A stretch of DNA of 64,000 nucleotides from Capitulum mitella. Its lineage: Eukaryota > Arthropoda > Thecostraca > Pollicipedomorpha > Pollicipedidae. Shown here in pieces: positions 9,425-21,068 of this stretch. A program made the translations under genes and the position numbers. The stretch spans positions 11,968,393 through 12,032,392 of the forward strand of contig CP099851.1 in the NCBI GenBank assembly GCA_030062745.1. Reading direction: 5' to 3'. The notes beneath the pieces are model-generated. The model was not told where the DNA came from and made no database searches. It saw only the letters and a program-made list of their open reading frames with translations. Each line of letters begins with the position of its first letter. Position 1 is the first letter of the stretch.

Positions 9425-11042
9425 TTTTTTCGGGTTCACTGGTAGTATATTTAGCGTTTCAGCTGACGCAAGTTCATGAAAAAAAACATGAAGCTTCGCT
9501 TCACCAAACCTAAGAGAGCGTCGGAGGGCGAAAAGAATGTCTAGAGGTTAGAAGCCACGTCACAGATAATCAAAGCACAAAAGGCAAGAATACGAAAAGG
9601 ATGAAAGCCTTGTGTAACCGGCACAACCATACACGCATCGCATCCTGTTCCAGCGGTGATGCTGGACCATCTAAGTCACCGAAATCACCCAAATCAAACA
9701 AAAAAATTACCTCAATAAAAAAGCTCGTCTAAAATCGTGATCCACGCATCATTTCAGATTCAATGCATACATGCATCCATATAGCGCTTACAGCAACAGC
9801 CATGGTCTGCGTGCGTCGTTGGCCGGATGACGAGGTAGTCGGATGACCTGTCTGGTGACCTCTGTTTGGTGACCGCGAGGCTCGAGCGGTAACGTCTCAC
9901 CCAGCCCGCCCGGGCCTGGACTAAGACGGAGGCTCCCTCACACAGCCAGCAGCAGGCCGATTTTGTCGTCAGCCGGTGTCTTCACAAGGCTTTGCGATGA
10001 ACGACACGTTCGCCTCTGATGGCGGCGGTGCGTCACTCGCCTGCCCAGTTCTAGCCTCCTTGGCCGTCACGCCGCCGGGTGACCACTCACCTGTTCGGTC
10101 ACGTCGAGCGGCGGCGCCTGATTGCTAATGAGCAGTGCTCTGCCTACGGCTTTTTTGGGTCCGTCGGTTTTCCTGATTTACATGCTGTTGCTGTTGGCGT
10201 CGCCACCTCCCCACTCCGGCCGTGTTGTGACTACAGTTGATTCGTTGGTGAGGGGTCGCGTCCCACCTCTCGCGGAAACCCTGAGGGCCAGAATCCCGCA
10301 ACGCCCAGGGCCTTCTAGGTCTGGAGTACATCGTTTATGTGTTTAGAAGATCCTAGCGCAAGACATATTCAGTCAAATGGCTTCGAAAGACACGTCCCTG
10401 TGACGCCCATGCCACACACTGACACGTTCGGCGTAGGGTTTCTTGCGACTCTGTATGAGGCGATTAGGGTCGCTCGCGGCCACCGCACTGTCATCATGTT
10501 CCGCCGACGTCTGGCATCGCTCTTGCTTGCTGTTGTTGTTGCTTCTGTTTGAGGTCGATGTCGCCGAGGTCGAGACACGGCCTTCACGACGCCCGAAGTC
10601 TGTCCTGAGCGAAAGTAACGAAGAACTGGGTAAACTTGACGTGAGAGCGTCTTTGTCTGTATTCGTCGTGGAGTCTAGCTGCAGTGAAGTCGAGCAGGAC
10701 GGATTCGTCATTGAAGATATCCTTTACAGAAATACCTTTACGAGACGCTGAAATACAGGCTTTACATTTCATACGTGGGGACTTCATAGATTTACCTCAA
10801 CATTACCTCTGGGTTAGGTTAACATCATTTGTCTCAACATTTTGAACACTTGTTCCCGAAAACGGTATCTCAGAATGTGTGAGAAGACCAGATATCACCC
10901 TCCTTCATGTTTCAAGGAGCAGCACAAGCGTCAGGACCAACTGGTATTAATGGAGACAGTCTGAAAGGAGGCAAACGCCAATGAAATTAGACCCCGAGAT
11001 ATTCAGTCTCTATTATGTTATGGTTATATTGTATTTACATTA

Positions 11043-11200
11043 TCTGTCTGATTCGGGTTCAGATTCGGAATCAGACAGTTTTAGCCATATTGGAATTGAA
11101 TTCGGAATCGATTCCGCTTGTAATTGGTTGCTTGGAATTTGATTCAGGTTCGGAGTCATTTGCCTCGTTACTGAACCGGGATCGATTCCAGCCAAGCGGA
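11043..11200. repeat. GGAATC/GATTCC-rich degenerate block
   Basis: Dense, irregular copies of GGAATC and its reverse complement GATTC(C), for example TTCGGAATCGATTCC. It resembles the block at 15655-16010. No regular period was found. Confidence 0.5.
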
Positions 11201-11790
11201 ATCAAACACAAGTCTGCGTGCAACTGTGTAAAGCAATTCTGCCATTTTTCTATCCGTTCCGAATAATTCATCGCCGCTTTTGACGGAGGTGCATTTTGGC
11301 TCACAACCGTTATTCGCGACCTGACCTCAGGTCAATGGCCAGAAGTCATTGGTACTTTGTCCATAGACGTTAAAGGGATGTCTGCATTACCTCACACTAA
11401 AAATGTGACAAAAAATTCCGTGAGGTTTCGAAAAAAGATGACATGTCTTGAAAATGGAATTGGCGGTAGGGCAATGACCCGGAAAATTAAAAAAAAAATC
11501 GGGCAGCAAATTTGTTGCGTTCATCAACATCCCAAACCCGTAAAATATTTTCTGATATCATGTTTTTCGAATAAACGTTAAAAAGCGCCAAACTTTCTGG
11601 GACATAGGTCCCATTGATCTAACCTAGATCAGACGCCTGACTTGATCTGAGGTCAAAACTTTCAAGCAGTGGGTAAAAATGATCAAGCAAAAGGTACACA
11701 AAGGTTCTTGGCGCTGTGTTTGTTCGTTCTCTCGCAATCTTGGAAAACCTCAGGGGGCGGTCAACCGTCCTTCCCCCAGTCGGTGGCGGG
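11195..11790 (+). mobile_element. S-family repeat, right-hand part (copy S1)
   Basis: From about 11195 this matches 28840-29520 in order: the GCCGCTTTTGA motif, TGCATTTTGGCT, GACCTGACCTCAGGTCA, a stretch ending GTACACAAAG, GTTCGTTCTCTCG/TTTGTTCTCTCG, and a G/C-tract hairpin with GGTCAACCG. The right end reads GGCGGG directly before TTAA (11791-11794), matching the TTAACCC left end at 26047. The left end is missing or too diverged to see. No coding capacity. Likely a non-autonomous TTAA-type element. Confidence 0.5.
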
Positions 11791-11794
11791 TTAA

Positions 11795-14700
11795 TTTGTT
11801 TCTAATGTTTTCCTGCGGAAATTTCTTGGATCCCAGTCCGATGGTCCGTTGCATGTAACAGCGCCTGGTCCGTTACGTATAATATGATCCACGTATTCGA
11901 TCTTGACGTGAAACTTGCACGTGCTGACAAAGACGCAACGTGATCGTATGATTGTCAGTGCGTCCCTCTGATGACCAGTATCTGGCTAACCCGTCGGCAG
12001 GAGCGTAGGAACATCCAGAAAAGTGTGGAGGGGGAGGGACAGAGACGTTCTTCCCCATAGGATTTGTGTTAAATTCCCTTAGAAGTGGGGGGCATACCTC
12101 CCCCTTCCCTGTTCCTACGTCTATGCCTGTCGGCGAAACACACTGCAGCGATTCGAGCTCTTTTCTCTCGTCGTACTGTCTTGTGGGTCGCAAAGCTCTA
12201 GCAGCTATTATCTCCACAGCTCGTAAGTTCAGTCGTACTGGCGCGCGGTGGCGCCGATACCATGTTATGCACGAGAACAGACTTGCGTGTAGGTGGAAAT
12301 CAAACAAGAGTAGAAATTGTCGGGTCGAAACACATGCCATGGCTTGCTCTGCTCAATTGCTACCGCGGAACGGCCAATAACTTCGTTTCTTTTCACAACT
12401 AGCTAATGCTAAAAAACATTATCTTTCCGCCAAAATGAACTCAGTGTTCTTCTTTCTTTGCACTCTGAGAAAGATATCGGAATTTGCTATGCATGTATAT
12501 ATAAATATATGTTTATTTACATATTTAGCGTCAAATGAGCTCATGTCACTTAAACAACAGCATGTTTGCAAGAAGTCGCACGTAGTCAACGTAGGTTGCA
12601 TAGTCAAATTAAGCCACGACCTGGCATTCGGTATTTTACGTATTGCCGGCGTAGTGTTCTGCGACAAGTAAGAAAAAATGGTATTTGTTTTTCTGCATCT
12701 GCGGTACATTGTTGCATCTGTATACATTGTACAGCTGCGGTTGGCAGCGCTAGGTTTGCCTCAGGAAAAACCAAAATTTGCCCTGCGTGAAACTAGGCAC
12801 TGACCGTCCTTTACCTTACTTGATGTCAATTGCGCATTGCGTTGTATGATACGCGGTTACTGCGCCACCCGTTACTAGTTTCATACAAGTCACTTCAAAT
12901 GGAAAAGACAAATACCGGTGTTCTAACAGCAAGTGAAAACTGCGTTCTTGATTCGGATTATGACGCCATGCGACCTGACCTACCTATGGAGACCTAGTCG
13001 ACTTTTTTAAGGGGGACTGTGTCGCTCAGGTGGGGTGTCTGAAAATTCATGGCCTCTGGGCTTTGACGCTCGGAAGTTCTGCTGAAAAAACTAAACATGT
13101 CATCCAGGAGCTTGTGGGTTCAGGAAAGAGGTGAGTGATTCTCTCTTTTCCCTCTTTTCTCTTCTAAGACGGGGCTTATGTGGACATGCAGACGAGTCAA
13201 GACAACGACGAGAGGGCCGATGAGTCACAAATGAGGTCAGACTAATGAGGAATCAGAAACAAGTTGAAATAGTCCTTCAAGCGGACATAGATGACGCCAC
13301 TATAGGTTCAGCAGGTGGCGACACTGATCCAGTCATCGGCACGGCGTGATCTGGTGCGACATGGTCAGCAATCAAACCACTCACGGAGGAAGTATCATTT
13401 GCAATCTTCTCGCAGAGTCCTTGCCCCGCCATTGCGCATCTGGAGCCCAAAAATTTGGGCTAGGAAGCCAATGGGGCGGCTGGCGAATGCGTGTATCATT
13501 ATCATTAAAAAAACTGGGATTTTCAGTAGGACGGATAATCAGCTCGACAACATAAAAAAGGGACCTTAGAGCAACTTCTAACACCACACTTCAGTTATGG
13601 CTGAACTCTGATGGGGAAGTTATGAGCTACGGAAATTGGGGAGGCTGCCAGAGGGCAATTTTCCGTGAATGATTTTTGAAATACGTAATCATACCAATGG
13701 TGACGAATAGAAAGGAACGAATTCAAAACCCATTTACAACCGCAACTCTGAAAATGATCCGTCGTCCCTGGGAAAGCTGAGTTAACGATATTAATAAATA
13801 ACACTTTGGGTCAGAATGCGTTTTGCGGTGCATCATATCTTGATCAGAGAAACCTCGCACGTCTTATGGATTTAGGCTACAGTTACACAACGGAAGTTAC
13901 GCGATTGTTCCTAATGTTACTCGAGGTATGCTGAAGATTGGCCGCTGCGATGCCTTGTCCTCATGAATAACATGCAAACGGGGAGGGGAACACTAAACTA
14001 TTATGTGATGCTTGTGATTAATGCTGTTCTACGTTGACAGCCCAACTCTGCGCAAAGGGGCGCCGTGTGACCGCGTATTCATTGATTTTTTTCAGTCGGT
14101 CTGCCGTGAAGGCGTTTCGATTTCGAGCGTGATTCAGCTACCTGCGTTACTTCACAGCGCCGTCACTCAAGTGTTGACTCGGTCTCCGTCCAGGACGTTC
14201 TTGACCCTTATGATCTCTGTCCTCTCTGGCTTGTGCGGCTGCAGGGTGTTTATGCGCTGCTGGGACGATAGGTGTCACAGTGCCGATCCATTGAGGTTAA
14301 GGGGGGGGGAGGTCGCGCGCGCGTGTATACAAAGGAACCCTGTAGAGAAAGGTGTCATGACCTTTGTCCAGGTCGCAGTTGAAGGCCTTAGTCAGGATAT
14401 GGGCGCAATAATTTCACTCATCACATCGTTATTTGCATAATTTTACGGACAATAGCGTCCTAGTGACATTAAAGCTATCTTATTGATCGTGATACGGAAA
14501 TGAGTCATGGCAGGAGAGCGGATGGTATGGAGCGAGATGTATATGAGTAACGGCATTCGTCATTCGCCTGCGTCATGCTTGCCACCTGTTCGTCATGGAC
14601 ACGTGACGGCCAGGATCGTGCCATTTATCTCTTCAGAGACACCACGGACATGAAAATATTTGACATGCAGTCTGAAAATATTTGACGGAACGAACTTCAC

Positions 14701-15654
14701 GAGCAGGTTTCACGCCCAGTTTAAACACCAGCAGCCCTGAAGAACCAAAGGCTACATCCTCTTGCACCAAATGTCAATACGATTCGGCCCACCACCATTA
14801 GGTCATATGCGTTAAAATAACGCGTGGATGGGCGCATGAAGCGTGCCTGGACATCCAGCACCTGCATAAGGCCGCGGCGGAGCAAACGAAGGACGTTTGG
14901 CCCGCGGCAATCACCATTGACCCGGTATTCCAGACTGCGAACTAAACAGCTGGACCTGCCACATATCCGGCCGAGGAGTCAGCTTGGATGACATTATGTT
15001 ATGATCTAGGATTTATTGAAGTTAATCCACTTTACTTAACGGTTTAATTAAAATGACAGAGTTGGAAATGAAAGCGCATAACTAAAAATGCTGCAAACCA
15101 TATTTTTAACAGAAAATCAGTCAACCTAGTGTCCATTACTCACGAGCATCAGCTCCAAAGCAGCGATAAAACCATCAGCAGTTCACCAAGAGGACATCCT
15201 GCATTTGCGACATTTTTAAGTCACCCAGCAAGGTCTTCCGTAAATAAAATCGCATCAGTTCCAGGACAGATTGCGATCAGTATCGCAAAACTGAGCACAT
15301 ATGTCAAAGCTTGTTCAAGCCACCTGTTCAAGCTGTTTTAAAACCAGAGACTCAAAGTTGGTCTTTGTTTGATGTTTGTTTTCACGTTTTTTCCTTCCGC
15401 TAATGACATTTTAACTGAGCCAGACCTCTAATTTTGACATAATTTTAAAACGTTTACTTGGATAGGAGCGCACGTCTCTCAGTGCGCGTGAAAGATTTCT
15501 ACAGCGGTGGAAAAAGTGACTCAGTTTATTTTTTGGTTCGGAGATAGAAATCTTTTATTGTTGGCCCTGTATGTCGAATCAGTTTTTGCATTGAAAGCTT
15601 TAAAGAAGACACGATTTCCGATCCGCAATTCTTTGATTATTTGCATATTCCATA
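11795..15654. other. Non-coding region, nothing recognised
   Basis: No gene, domain or RNA was recognised on either strand. Short open frames (for example 14021-14440) show no signal peptide, domain or codon pattern that I can support. A donor-like GAAAGAG/GTGAGTG at 13125-13138 on the plus strand is the only splice-like signal that stood out, and it has no recognisable exon upstream. Confidence 0.4.
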
Positions 15655-16010
15655 GAGACAGACGGCTCGATTTCATCCGAATCAGAAACGGCTTCGGAAT
15701 CGATTCAGTTCCACCCAGAGTCAGAGTCGAAATCGATTCCGTTCTTTCCAGAGTCAGAAACGAAATAAATTCCAATGCTGAGTACTGGAATCGGAGTCGG
15801 AGCTGAGTTACACGGTTGTCTGCGGAATCAGAATTGGAATACATGCCAGTGACTTAATTCAATCCAATGGATCTTAGTGGATTTGATTCCGGACTCGACT
15901 CCTTTCATTTTGAGTTCATATCGGAATCGACTTAGTTTTGAAAACCGCTTCGAGTCGGAATCGGAATCGATTCAGCAAGTCATGAACAGGAATATGAATC
16001 GACTCCCTCT
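15655..16010. repeat. GGAATC/GATTCC-rich degenerate block
   Basis: Many irregularly spaced copies of GGAATCG and CGATTCC on both strands, such as GGAATCGATTCAG and GGAATCGGAGTCGGAG. Similar in style to 11043-11200. It may be a decayed minisatellite; no fixed period is visible. Confidence 0.5.
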
Positions 16011-16907
16011 GAAATGGAGTCAAATACAAGTCGGTGTACAGAATTATCTGAGCGCTGACGTACATAGTCGTCCTAAACATACTCCTTGTTAGTCGCAGAT
16101 ATTCCGATCGTTAATAACTGATTTTTTTGTGTGTTACGATCAGTCATTCCAAATTACTATAATGAGGTTTGTTGTTCAGAAAAAAACAGCACTCCCTCGG
16201 ACCTGGGGTCATAAGAATCCCCTTTCGATTCTCTGATGATACCAAAAAACAGCGCAAAGAAAACGGAGATGAGTAGAGATATAAAGTCTGAAATGCCTTC
16301 TAAGCCTGTTTTATGCCTTGATCAAATTTTTGAACTCATGGTCACCTTAGGCCACTTTAGAACAGATGAGAGACGACTATGCTCCCCAAAATGTGATGAC
16401 TTAATACTTTGTGGAATGTAACGATTGGTATGAGATTTTCCTCATTGACTGAAGATGGCAGAAGCAAACCATTCTGCCATCTTAAACGTTTCCGGGATTT
16501 CAAGGTCAGTTACCTCAAGTCAAGCAAACTTCCCGCATCTTTCCGTTGTTTGTTGATAGTGTGGATGTCAGCTTGTGATCTGAGGGTAACAATGTGCTTT
16601 ACTCCGAAATTTTCGGTCCCGCAGCCGACAGCAATTCATTAGTTTACAGTCTGGAATTTCGATATGTATATCTGTACGACTGACATATGGAATAGTGCAT
16701 CTCCCTTTTCGCACTTACATATGATTTCAACGTTTGTTCAGATCTGTACCAGCAATGCTATTGCGAATCGATTATTGCGTATTTCTGAGTACTGGTGTCA
16801 GTTTAAGCTTTTCCATTTCGTTTCTCCTTGCCGCTTGTCTCAATTTTCCCAGTCATTCATTAGACAGTTTACTGTGTATCACAAAGAATTTATGTAACAT
16901 GCACCTT
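16011..16907. other. 3' flank of the minus-strand cuticle gene, weak repeat match
   Basis: No gene. Part of this stretch (about 16560-16680, with GAAATTTTCGGTCCCGCAGCCGA) weakly resembles 25000-25100 (CAAATTTTCAGACCCGCAACCGA), suggesting a diverged dispersed repeat with no defined ends. Confidence 0.35.
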
Positions 16908-18937
16908 TCACAAACGCTGCGCGATACAGCCATCCGCACACAGAGAGAGTGGGGCAACAGAACAAACACCTTGTAACAACACACTAAAACGTATAACAGG
17001 CAACGACTGCGTAAGCGCAAGCGTCGCTGAAAACCTGACGAGTTCGCTGCGATCGCAGCGTGACAGCCTGCGACTGGTGCAGCTCCGCCCTAGTTGAACT
17101 GGCCTGATCGGCTGGAACTGGTCGTCGTCGAACTGAGGCTGGACGAACTGCTGGTCGCTGAACACTAGTCCAGCTCCGCCATTCTCCGCCCAGAACAGTT
17201 CCGGATGGTCCAGCCTCAGCTGCGCGTACTCGGGGATCTGAGCCGGCGGCTGCGGCAGGTGGGCGCCCTGCGGCTGAAAGCCGTTCTCGTCGGCAACATA
17301 GCTGACCTGGTAGGTCTGGCCGTCGTCGGCGACGAACTGGTAGCTGCCCTGCTGGCGGATGCTGCCCGTCTCGGCGAACGCTCCGGGCACCACCTCTCCC
17401 ACCTCCTCCACCTTCAGGAAACGACCGGCCACTCAGTGATGATGACTGCCGCTCTAACGAGCATTGCCGGTGACATGTCTACTGCCTTGCTGCCACTCAG
17501 CCATTAGCTGTCAGAGCTCATGTCATGCCAATTGCTTCACAACAAACACACCATTTATGCCACTGATTCTCGTACTGACCATTCCAATGCCAATCAAGAA
17601 CAAACAAGCAGATCTGAAGAATGGACATTATCTCTATACCTCATGGCAACTATCAGGAACATCATGTATCAAATCCATTGACGGGGTTCAGCTTAACCTT
17701 TCATGTTAAATGAGATATGTGATATAACTTCACGTCGTCATAGAATACACTGCTTCCTTACCCGCTGCCCGTTATCTTGTTCGTAGCCGTACTGGTAGTT
17801 GCCGTTGATGTCCTGCTGAAACCTCTGGTCGAGCACTTTTACATCGGGCTGAAAGACAAACTGTTGGCTGTTGAAGTCCTGGCTGAAGTCCTGGATGAAC
17901 TGCTGCGGTGCGGCCGCCGCCACCGCTATCAGCGTCACAGCAACGAACTGAAACAAATGGCCGGCATCACCGCAGCTCGCCGAGCTCCCGGCAGGGGTTT
18001 TGGCTGACGCAAGATGTCAGGATCACTAGCGATCACCCAGGTCTGTTCGTCAAGGCGTAAGACTCTGTGACCCTCGGATGCGAATCGGTGAAACCCAGTA
18101 ACGTTGGAATTTAGGCTTACTGATGACGGGTTCTGTTACAAGTCTGGGATTACCAGGAGCAAATCCGTGCGGAAATGCATGGAGACCATCAGGTGTGGAG
18201 GTCTCAATAATTATTGGCATTGTCAACGTCACTTTGAATTCCATTCTTTCCATGCATCACCATGGAGCTACTGCTAAATTTCGGCATTATTCGTGTTGCA
18301 TTGGCAAAATCAATACTACAGGAGACTCCATCCATGGAGACTTCCCTAATGAACGTGCCATTAGGGATAGTACATCGTTCACAGGACCATCGCAGCGTCC
18401 AGTGCGGCTCGGAAGGGAGCGGGGAGGCCAGCCCGAAGAAGCTGGCCACCACCTGAAGAAAGCTGGCTCAGTTTGGCCAGTCTGGAATAGGAGCACAAAC
18501 CGGATTGCACAAGTTATTCTGGTTTGGGCCTAAACCGTCCCATAAAAAGGACTGGCCTAAAATGACCCTCTCCCGCCTTTCTTATAATCATACGCCTAGC
18601 CCAAAAGTTGCTGGAATACAAGTCGGAAGCGTTTCAGAATCTTGCTTCTCAGGAATCCGCTAGCTGAGTTCTGCAGAACAGACGGGCGATGCCGGTGCAA
18701 GCGTTACACTGGATTATCAAAATACTAGGAATGTTTCTCTACGAGATCCAGTTTAAATTTACAACACGGGGTACTTAAGAATCGCCAGGGATTGCACAGC
18801 GCTTCCGAAAAAAATACCCAGCCTCCCTACGTCTGCCATAGCAGGTCATCTGAAGCGTCTTTCGGGAAGTCGCAGTCCGTCCCACTGCATCTGGATCCCA
18901 CGCCATCTCACCCCCCCCCCCCACTCACCAGCGACAT
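16908..18937 (-). CDS. RR-1 cuticle protein, three exons, minus strand
   Basis: Exons on the minus strand: 18937-18929 (MSL), 17947-17762 and 17411-16908. Donors are CTG/GTGAGT and CGG/GTAAGG; acceptors are TTTGTTTCAG and TCCTGAAG; both introns are phase 0 (981 and 350 bases). Conceptual protein of 232 residues: signal peptide [16 protein letters not shown] (1-16), a QDF/QF-rich segment, then the extended RR-1 chitin-binding domain, from [15 protein letters not shown] through [13 protein letters not shown] and [14 protein letters not shown], then [17 protein letters not shown]. It should be secreted and bind chitin in the cuticle. The tail is odd: after the Q/F-rich part the frame runs about 60 residues longer than in the three paralogues, without low-complexity F/Q character. 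In the neighbouring frame a QFN-stop occurs at 17090, suggesting a one-base slip near the C-terminus. It is more diverged from the plus-strand trio than they are from each other. Confidence 0.85.
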
Positions 18938-18997
18938 TGGCGCGGTACTCTGCGTGGCCCCCGACTGCGAGTGGTGCAGCTCTCATCTGATCAGCCG

Positions 18998-19003
18998 TTT
19001 ATA
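18998..19003 (-). promoter_or_regulatory. Probable TATA box of the minus-strand cuticle gene
   Basis: TATAAA on the minus strand (TTTATA on plus), 60 bases upstream of the ATG at 18937. An initiator-like CGCAGTC lies near 18966, which would give a 5' leader of about 29 bases, like the 27-base leaders of the other cuticle genes. The spacing of about 37 bases is slightly long, so the exact start is uncertain. Confidence 0.45.
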
Positions 19004-20967
19004 TGGCCGTCCGGACCTCGGGAGGCGTGCTGGGGTCTCGGCTGCGGTGTCGGCAGCGGCGGGCGCAGTCCACGTCCGTCGCCCGGGGACATCCGGCTGC
19101 GGTCAGCTGGGCCGCCGCTCGCCGTCGCCAGCTGCTGACCGGCGCGAGGGGGTGCGACTGATTCTCGGGGAGAGCTGAGGGACGTGGCAAAAATGTGTCA
19201 GAGATTTATCCCCGATCGTCAGCGCATTACTCAGGTGCACAGTCGAGCATGCGATGGTCCGGTTCCTGATCTCGACTGGATCTGAGTTGTCCAACACAGA
19301 GGCAGGCATAATGCTTTTTCATTCACTGAAACATTGGAAAAACAGATGCCCTGCATTCTGCCTCTCAAAAGCGAGTTGCGCGATGCTCATACCTATAGCC
19401 AACGTGGGTCTGGCGAACGTTATACGGCAATCATTTTGGGAAATGATGAAAACGTCAATCGGCTCGCCAATAAATTCATTCATGCATGTTAGCATGGATC
19501 TCATCGGTGAAAGAACATCATGGAAATTGCTATGCGACCCAGTCCAGCTTACCGCCAATGTGATGATTGGATCTCGCGTTTCGAAACCGAGGTCCACTTG
19601 GCTGATGACAGCTACTGGTAGCAGCCTCGAACACGAGGGGCCGCAAAAAGCGCAGTCTGAGGTGGTCCATTGCCTGCGGTTTGCCAGAGATCAAAATCGC
19701 GCGCATTGATCAAAGTGCGGACAGGAGGGTGGACGCTGTCTGGAGGGACCTTGGGCGGATCGTTCCTCGGCCGCCTGATCGGGAGGGGGGGACGGTCAGC
19801 GACTCTGCAACTCCAAACGTGGGTGGTTAACAGCGCTTCTGTCTGCACAGTGGGACCTCGCCCGGCTCCAGACTCGGGCTGGGCGCATTGAGACCCTGCA
19901 CAGCGTGGTCCAGAACGGGCTCTGGGTCGGCGGGGAGGTTCGTGTTACATGCTGTTCTGCTGTGTTCCACGACTAGGCAAGCCTGAGTCATCCCGATGCG
20001 GTCATGAAAGAAAGGACTCAGTTTAACTCTGGGACAAATCCTGAGAACCCTGGAACGGCTGCGTTTTCTTCAGCTGTGTCGGCGCGTACAATAAGCCTTG
20101 TTATTAAGGGCCTCGTGTTCATTGTCGGCCACGCTATACCGATGGTACCTTTCGGTTCCGTTTGAAGCAAAGCATCGGTCTGCATTGGTTGCTACCGTTT
20201 CCTTCCGTCCTTTCACGTACAGAAACATCCTTCATCGGATTGTCCGCAACTCAACATATTTAGCAGCCTGCGGGGATGTTAACCGAACAGAAATTAGACA
20301 CCAAACCTCTCGGCTAATACGAACTGACCCGTCCTGACGAAGAAACGAGTCTGAGGATTCCGTGTTGCTTGGCTTGATGACTGCACAAACTTTTCAGGAT
20401 CAGTGCTGGTTGACGGCTGATCGGGTAGAAGTCACGGTATGCTCTGGGCGGCCAGGAGGCTTAGATGGCTTAGGCTGCCTGACAGTCGCTGGGACAGCAC
20501 TCTTCGGTGGATGAATGTGGCCCTCGGCGCCATCTCATTGCGAAGAGGAGAACATGTTAACTGCATTAGCAGGCACTGTGTGTCCGCATGACTCGTACCT
20601 TGGGCGCTGGCCGCGGCTAGGTCGTGTCGTTTGGTCGATGGGATTCGTGCTCGCGGTAGGAGGCGTCAGCTCTTTTTTGTGGCAGCCTGTGGGAGTCTGA
20701 GAATAGCTGCAATCGCACAGCTGTTAAACAAACGCCAGGTCACGAATGCTTTGATGATCAGGTGGACAGATGGTCACCTACGTATCTGCTTTGGCTTTGC
20801 TAGCTGACCTAGGTGACCGCGGATTAGATATATGTAGTGTGCATTTTGATAGTCAGCCTGTGAAACCTAGCAAACCTGATCTCACAGTTGAAAGTTCTTA
20901 GAATTGCCCAATAAATCGACCTAAAACTATTGCCTGTCTCCCTTTCACCATCCTTCTCCCTCACACC
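19004..20967. other. Non-coding region upstream of the minus-strand cuticle gene
   Basis: Starts GC-rich (to about 19170), then mixed composition. No exon, domain or RNA gene recognised on either strand. Open frames such as 19254-19709 lack any recognisable feature. Confidence 0.4.
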
Positions 20968-21002
20968 TCCTCTCTCTCTCCCCGTCTCTCTTTCTCTCTC
21001 TT

Positions 21003-21058
<56 letters not shown>

Positions 21059-21068
21059 TCTCTGTTTC
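20968..21068. repeat. (CT)n microsatellite
   Basis: About 100 bases of nearly pure CT dinucleotides, interrupted by CCC and TTT. The peptide of serines and leucines it would encode is an artefact. Confidence 0.9.

Larger units (their letters stand above)
8012..11194. other. Non-coding region with simple repeats and GC-rich patches
   Basis: No gene recognised. Contents: an AT-rich duplicated stretch (8479-8612), a GC-rich patch (about 8880-9290) with several short overlapping frames but no known domain, a TG microsatellite (9367-9424), a second GC-rich patch (about 9830-10330) and a GGAATC/GATTCC-rich block (11043-11200). On the minus strand near 10093-10130 a 27-base stretch sits between an AG acceptor-like site and a strong donor GTGAGT; it could be a tiny exon but has no support beyond that. 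Confidence 0.4.

Noticed and set aside
14021-14440. 139-codon plus-strand frame
   Set aside because: No recognisable domain, no splice context, no similarity to anything else in the window.
20330-20360. CCTGACGAAGAAACGAG, considered as a hammerhead core
   Set aside because: The helix II segment between CTGACGA and GAAAC is missing and flanking stems do not pair.
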